From positions 11,841,501-11,905,500 of the forward strand of contig NC_060110.1 in the NCBI RefSeq assembly GCF_021155765.1: DNA of 64,000 nucleotides. The letters are read 5' to 3'. A program made the translations under genes and the position numbers. The notes beneath the pieces were generated by a model, which was given only the letters and a program-made list of their open reading frames with translations, was not told where the DNA came from and searched no databases. This DNA is from Diprion similis. Lineage: Eukaryota > Arthropoda > Insecta > Hymenoptera > Diprionidae. Below, one piece after another: positions 61,016 to 64,000 of the stretch (its first letter is position 1; each line of letters starts with the position of its first letter).

Positions 61016-62826
61016 ATGGCTTTGAAGATAACCGCGTTAGCCAGTGTTGGTCTCGGAGGATGGTATGCGGGGCAGCTTTTTGAGAAATGGAAACACGTTC
61101 CAAAAGATGGTAACTGTCAGACGAGTTTTCTCTCGAAGTTTAGCATTGAGAAAATGCCAGGACTTCCAATATTTGGAACAGTCTCAGCAGCAACTCCTAT
61201 AGGATCGAACAATAACGATTCATATTTAACGAATCCTTCAACGTCAGCTTCGAGGACTTCGCAGGTATGTTATTTAAATTATAATTTGTAAAGTATTTCC
61301 TAACCCAATTCGTAAGTAGAACATCAACCCAATTTTGATCTATCTCTGAGTTTTAATCCTTCTTGTTTGAACTGCAATTAGCTTCAGGCAACGTACAAAA
61401 TTACATGTTGAATCCGTATCATTTTCAATACTAATAGATAATGAGGTTTGGTTTCCCTGGTCTTGATCATGTCAGATCGTATGATGATTTTGTACTGTCA
61501 TATGACAGACGTAACAGAATTGCCCATTGGGTGTTTGAGCACCTTTCGAAGGACAATGCGAAGTCCAATGGAGACGTTGATAGATCGAAGTGTGAATTCA
61601 AACCTGATGAAACCATTCATCCATTCTTTAGGTAAAGTATCCAGTTCACCTCAAATATTCATAAAGTTGAAGTTCGTAATGTTCGTGTAGCAATGTATGT
61701 TGAGAAAAGTCATATTTTGAAAAGCCAATTCCCTGAAAATCATTTACAATTGAACAATAATGATTTTTACCCTGATGTTTTGTTACGGTACTGTTAGTAA
61801 CTCTAGCCTCGTAAATATTTTATACAATTGCAAAGTAGTTATAACAAGATTTGATGGTTTATTAAATTCCCTCTGCTTTTTCATGCTAGGTCAAACAATA
61901 CAGATTATAAACACAGTGGTTACGATCGTGGGCATTTAGCAGCAGCTGGTAACCACAAAGCGCATCAAAAACACATTGAACAAACATTTTTCCTGTCAAA
62001 TATAGCACCACAAGTAGGGGTGGGTTTCAACAGAGATGCTTGGAATAAACTGGAAAAATATGTGAGAAAGATGACTGAAGTTTACACAGATGTGTATGTT
62101 TGTACAGGGCCGTTGTTTCTTCCCAAGTAAGTACACGTACAAGTTTGCAAGTGGTATGAGAATTTATCATTTAATGCCATTTATGACTTAAAGTTTGGGT
62201 CTTTGACTTCATACAGGTAGCATACTTTTTTATTCATTTTCGTTATAACGCCATTCAATAATTATACATGTATTAACAGAAAAGAAGCTGATGGTAAAAA
62301 GTATATAAAATACGAGGTGATTGGCACAAATCATGTGGCTGTACCTACGCACTTTTACAAGGTAATCGTGGGGCAAACTAAAGATGGCAGATTAGAAATG
62401 GAAGCCTTTGTAATGCCAAATGCTCCAATAGACAGCACGACACCACTTGCAAGTTTTCAGGTATAACAAAGTCGAAATAGCCTTTTTTTGAAAGAAATTT
62501 TTTATCATACCCTATTTTAATCATAAATCAACCTATTCAGACACAATAAAATATAAAACTAATTTTGTGGAATATTATTTGATTCTTTGTCTGAAATATG
62601 ATTGCTTTAAAGACACTTATTTGTCAGGATTTAAATATAAACCCTATTTCCCTGTTATATAACAGGATTCAAAATACACTAATAAGATTCTATTCTACAA
62701 CACCTAATATTGGTATTACAGGTACCACCAGAAAGTGTCGAACGAGCAGCAGGACTTTTATTCTTTGATAAAATATCACGCGACAAATTATCCAAGATAA
62801 ATGGAAAACGCGTTGGATGGACATAA
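61016..62826 (+). CDS. ENDOG: Endonuclease G, mitochondrial DNA/RNA non-specific nuclease, 321 aa
   Basis: Five coding exons: 61,016-61,264; 61,438-61,631; 61,890-62,126; 62,280-62,460; 62,722-62,826; all GT-AG, phases consistent. The protein belongs to the beta-beta-alpha-metal nuclease family. The catalytic DRGH is at 160-163 (His163 general base), and the metal-binding Asn is probably Asn195 in FNRDAWNKLE. Family blocks NHVAVPTHFYKV and VMPNAPI follow. The N-terminus (residues 1 to about 25) has a hydrophobic, glycine-rich segment with few charges, fitting a mitochondrial import or inner-membrane anchor. EndoG resides in the intermembrane space, acts in mitochondrial DNA turnover and can move to the nucleus in apoptosis. 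Length is near that of vertebrate EndoG. The start ATG is the first in frame and is followed by a typical leader. Confidence 0.96.
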
Positions 62827-64000
62827 TGCTTCATCACTATAATAGGAATTGAATGAATTATACACATATAGGGCCTTTTCCTTGACTTTGAACAGAAGGA
62901 ATACATGCTTGCACGTAGAAATGCCTTATTTACATCCGAAGCCTGCTCAATCAAATCTTTATCGCATAATAAAAATATTATGCAGCTTGCTACACCTGAC
63001 CTATAGTTCTTTTACACAGCTTCAAAGGAAACGGCCCTGTAAATATATTTTACTTCTGTTGACTACATCTATAGATTTCTTTTATTTTGTTCGAATTGTA
63101 AATACTCATATACCCTTCCAGTCGGAGCTAAAATTTTGAATTAACGAGAGCAAAACATATAGTTGAGTTTCTTAAAAAACACTATGTGTTATGTAAATGA
63201 TATTTTCACTTTCAAGTCAGTAACAAAATAACAGCTCCTATTGGTGCCACATGACCCACAATGCGTGTTTAAATATACCCAAGACCTGTTGTACCACAGC
63301 AAATTGAAATTGAGCTGAACTTTAAGGTGTACTTGAGAGCACGAATCCAGTTCTACAAATGGATAAAAATGAAATTAAGATCTACTTTAATTTCAAATAA
63401 CACAGAGTAATCGGGTCTCATATGTAGATACTGTACAAATTTTTTCTTGTCTTCGGTTTTTCGCAATGTAAATATTACCGCATCATGAGCAAAAAAAATA
63501 TACAGATAAATATTTTCAAATGACTTGCAAATTTCATCATTCTGTACTAGCCCATGTCCCATTAACTTAATATCAATGAATTTCAGAGTAATATGGGGTA
63601 AATTTACCATCCAAACATTTTTCATTCAAGTTCTGTAAAAAAAAATAAAAATTTTATATTTACATGTTTTGGAATAAATGTATACAATTTTATTTTGTAC
63701 AACAAGCTGATTTATATGCTTTAATATAGTAAAGGAGCACTGTTTGATGATTTTCTGTTTTACGAATTGTAAAAGTAATTATATAAACTTCGTACAGACC
63801 TATTCTCTCTCTATGAAATATGTTCATTAATACCTGTTTCGAAATTAATTTGATACTGATTGAAGTTGTATTTCATATTAGACTTGCTGCTACCGTATAG
63901 CTGTGTACTACGAGTGGATATTTTGCAAATAAATTTTATTACAGATATACTATAATTCTGATCTTATTATTACAACTGAAGTTTTATGTAAGCAGAACTA
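62827..64000. other. Downstream of EndoG; possible last exon of another gene on the minus strand
   Basis: AATAAA at 62,968-62,973 is a probable EndoG polyadenylation signal. On the minus strand a long T-run ending in TTACAG abuts 63,632. The phase-0 frame from there runs 19 codons to a TGA at 63,573-63,575 and could be a terminal exon of a gene entering from the right. An overlapping 90-codon ATG frame (63,353-63,625) has AT-rich codons and no recognised similarity. The rest (63,640-64,000) is AT-rich with no gene seen. Confidence 0.3.
62968..62973 (+). terminator. Candidate polyadenylation signal of EndoG
   Basis: AATAAA about 142 nt past the EndoG stop codon. Confidence 0.5.

Noticed and set aside
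63353-63625. 90-codon ATG frame as a gene
   Set aside because: No similarity recognised, biased AT-rich codons. It starts seven bases after a strong acceptor that favours another frame ending at 63,573.

Overview
The window is eukaryotic and most likely insect. Genes are split by GT-AG introns, some as short as about 54 bp, and spacers are AT-rich. The gene set is animal: retromer VPS29, checkpoint clamp RAD9, a NOD/KIF22-type kinesin, endonuclease G and an arthropod-style EF-hand protein. Hymenoptera is my best guess, but the sequence alone does not prove it. All exon models below were built by hand from splice sites, phase and family resemblance; there are no transcript data.

Positions 1 to about 38,225 are one head-to-tail satellite array with a 312-bp monomer, about 122 copies, entering from beyond the left edge. 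Every copy I could place is in exact register (158 + 312k) up to the last monomer, at 37,910. The array is mosaic: a perfect 5-monomer tandem duplication (5.6-8.8 kb), a set of 14- and 11-monomer higher-order blocks (27.0-37.2 kb), and a segment at 14.2-18.5 kb that recurs at 26.05-29.7 kb. Several chimeric monomers mark past unequal exchange. The right edge decays into diverged monomers.

From 39.4 kb onward lies a gene-dense unique region: an EF-hand calcium-binding protein (minus, 39,594-46,567, 6 coding exons, probable mitochondrial leader); VPS29 (minus, 48,744-50,013); RAD9 (plus, 50,594-53,186); a motorless HhH-domain paralogue (minus, 53,872-55,001); a NOD-like kinesin-10 (minus, 55,952-60,237); and endonuclease G (plus, 61,016-62,826). 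VPS29/RAD9 and kinesin/EndoG are divergent pairs, each sharing a promoter-sized spacer of 580-780 bp.

The most interesting locus is the kinesin. Its last three exons (HhH exon, 85-nt exon, 24-nt exon) are duplicated immediately downstream with identical exon lengths and phases, giving a second, motorless reading frame with its own ATG. The kinesin motor itself has lost most of the switch I consensus. The most interesting non-genic feature is the indel-free register of the satellite.
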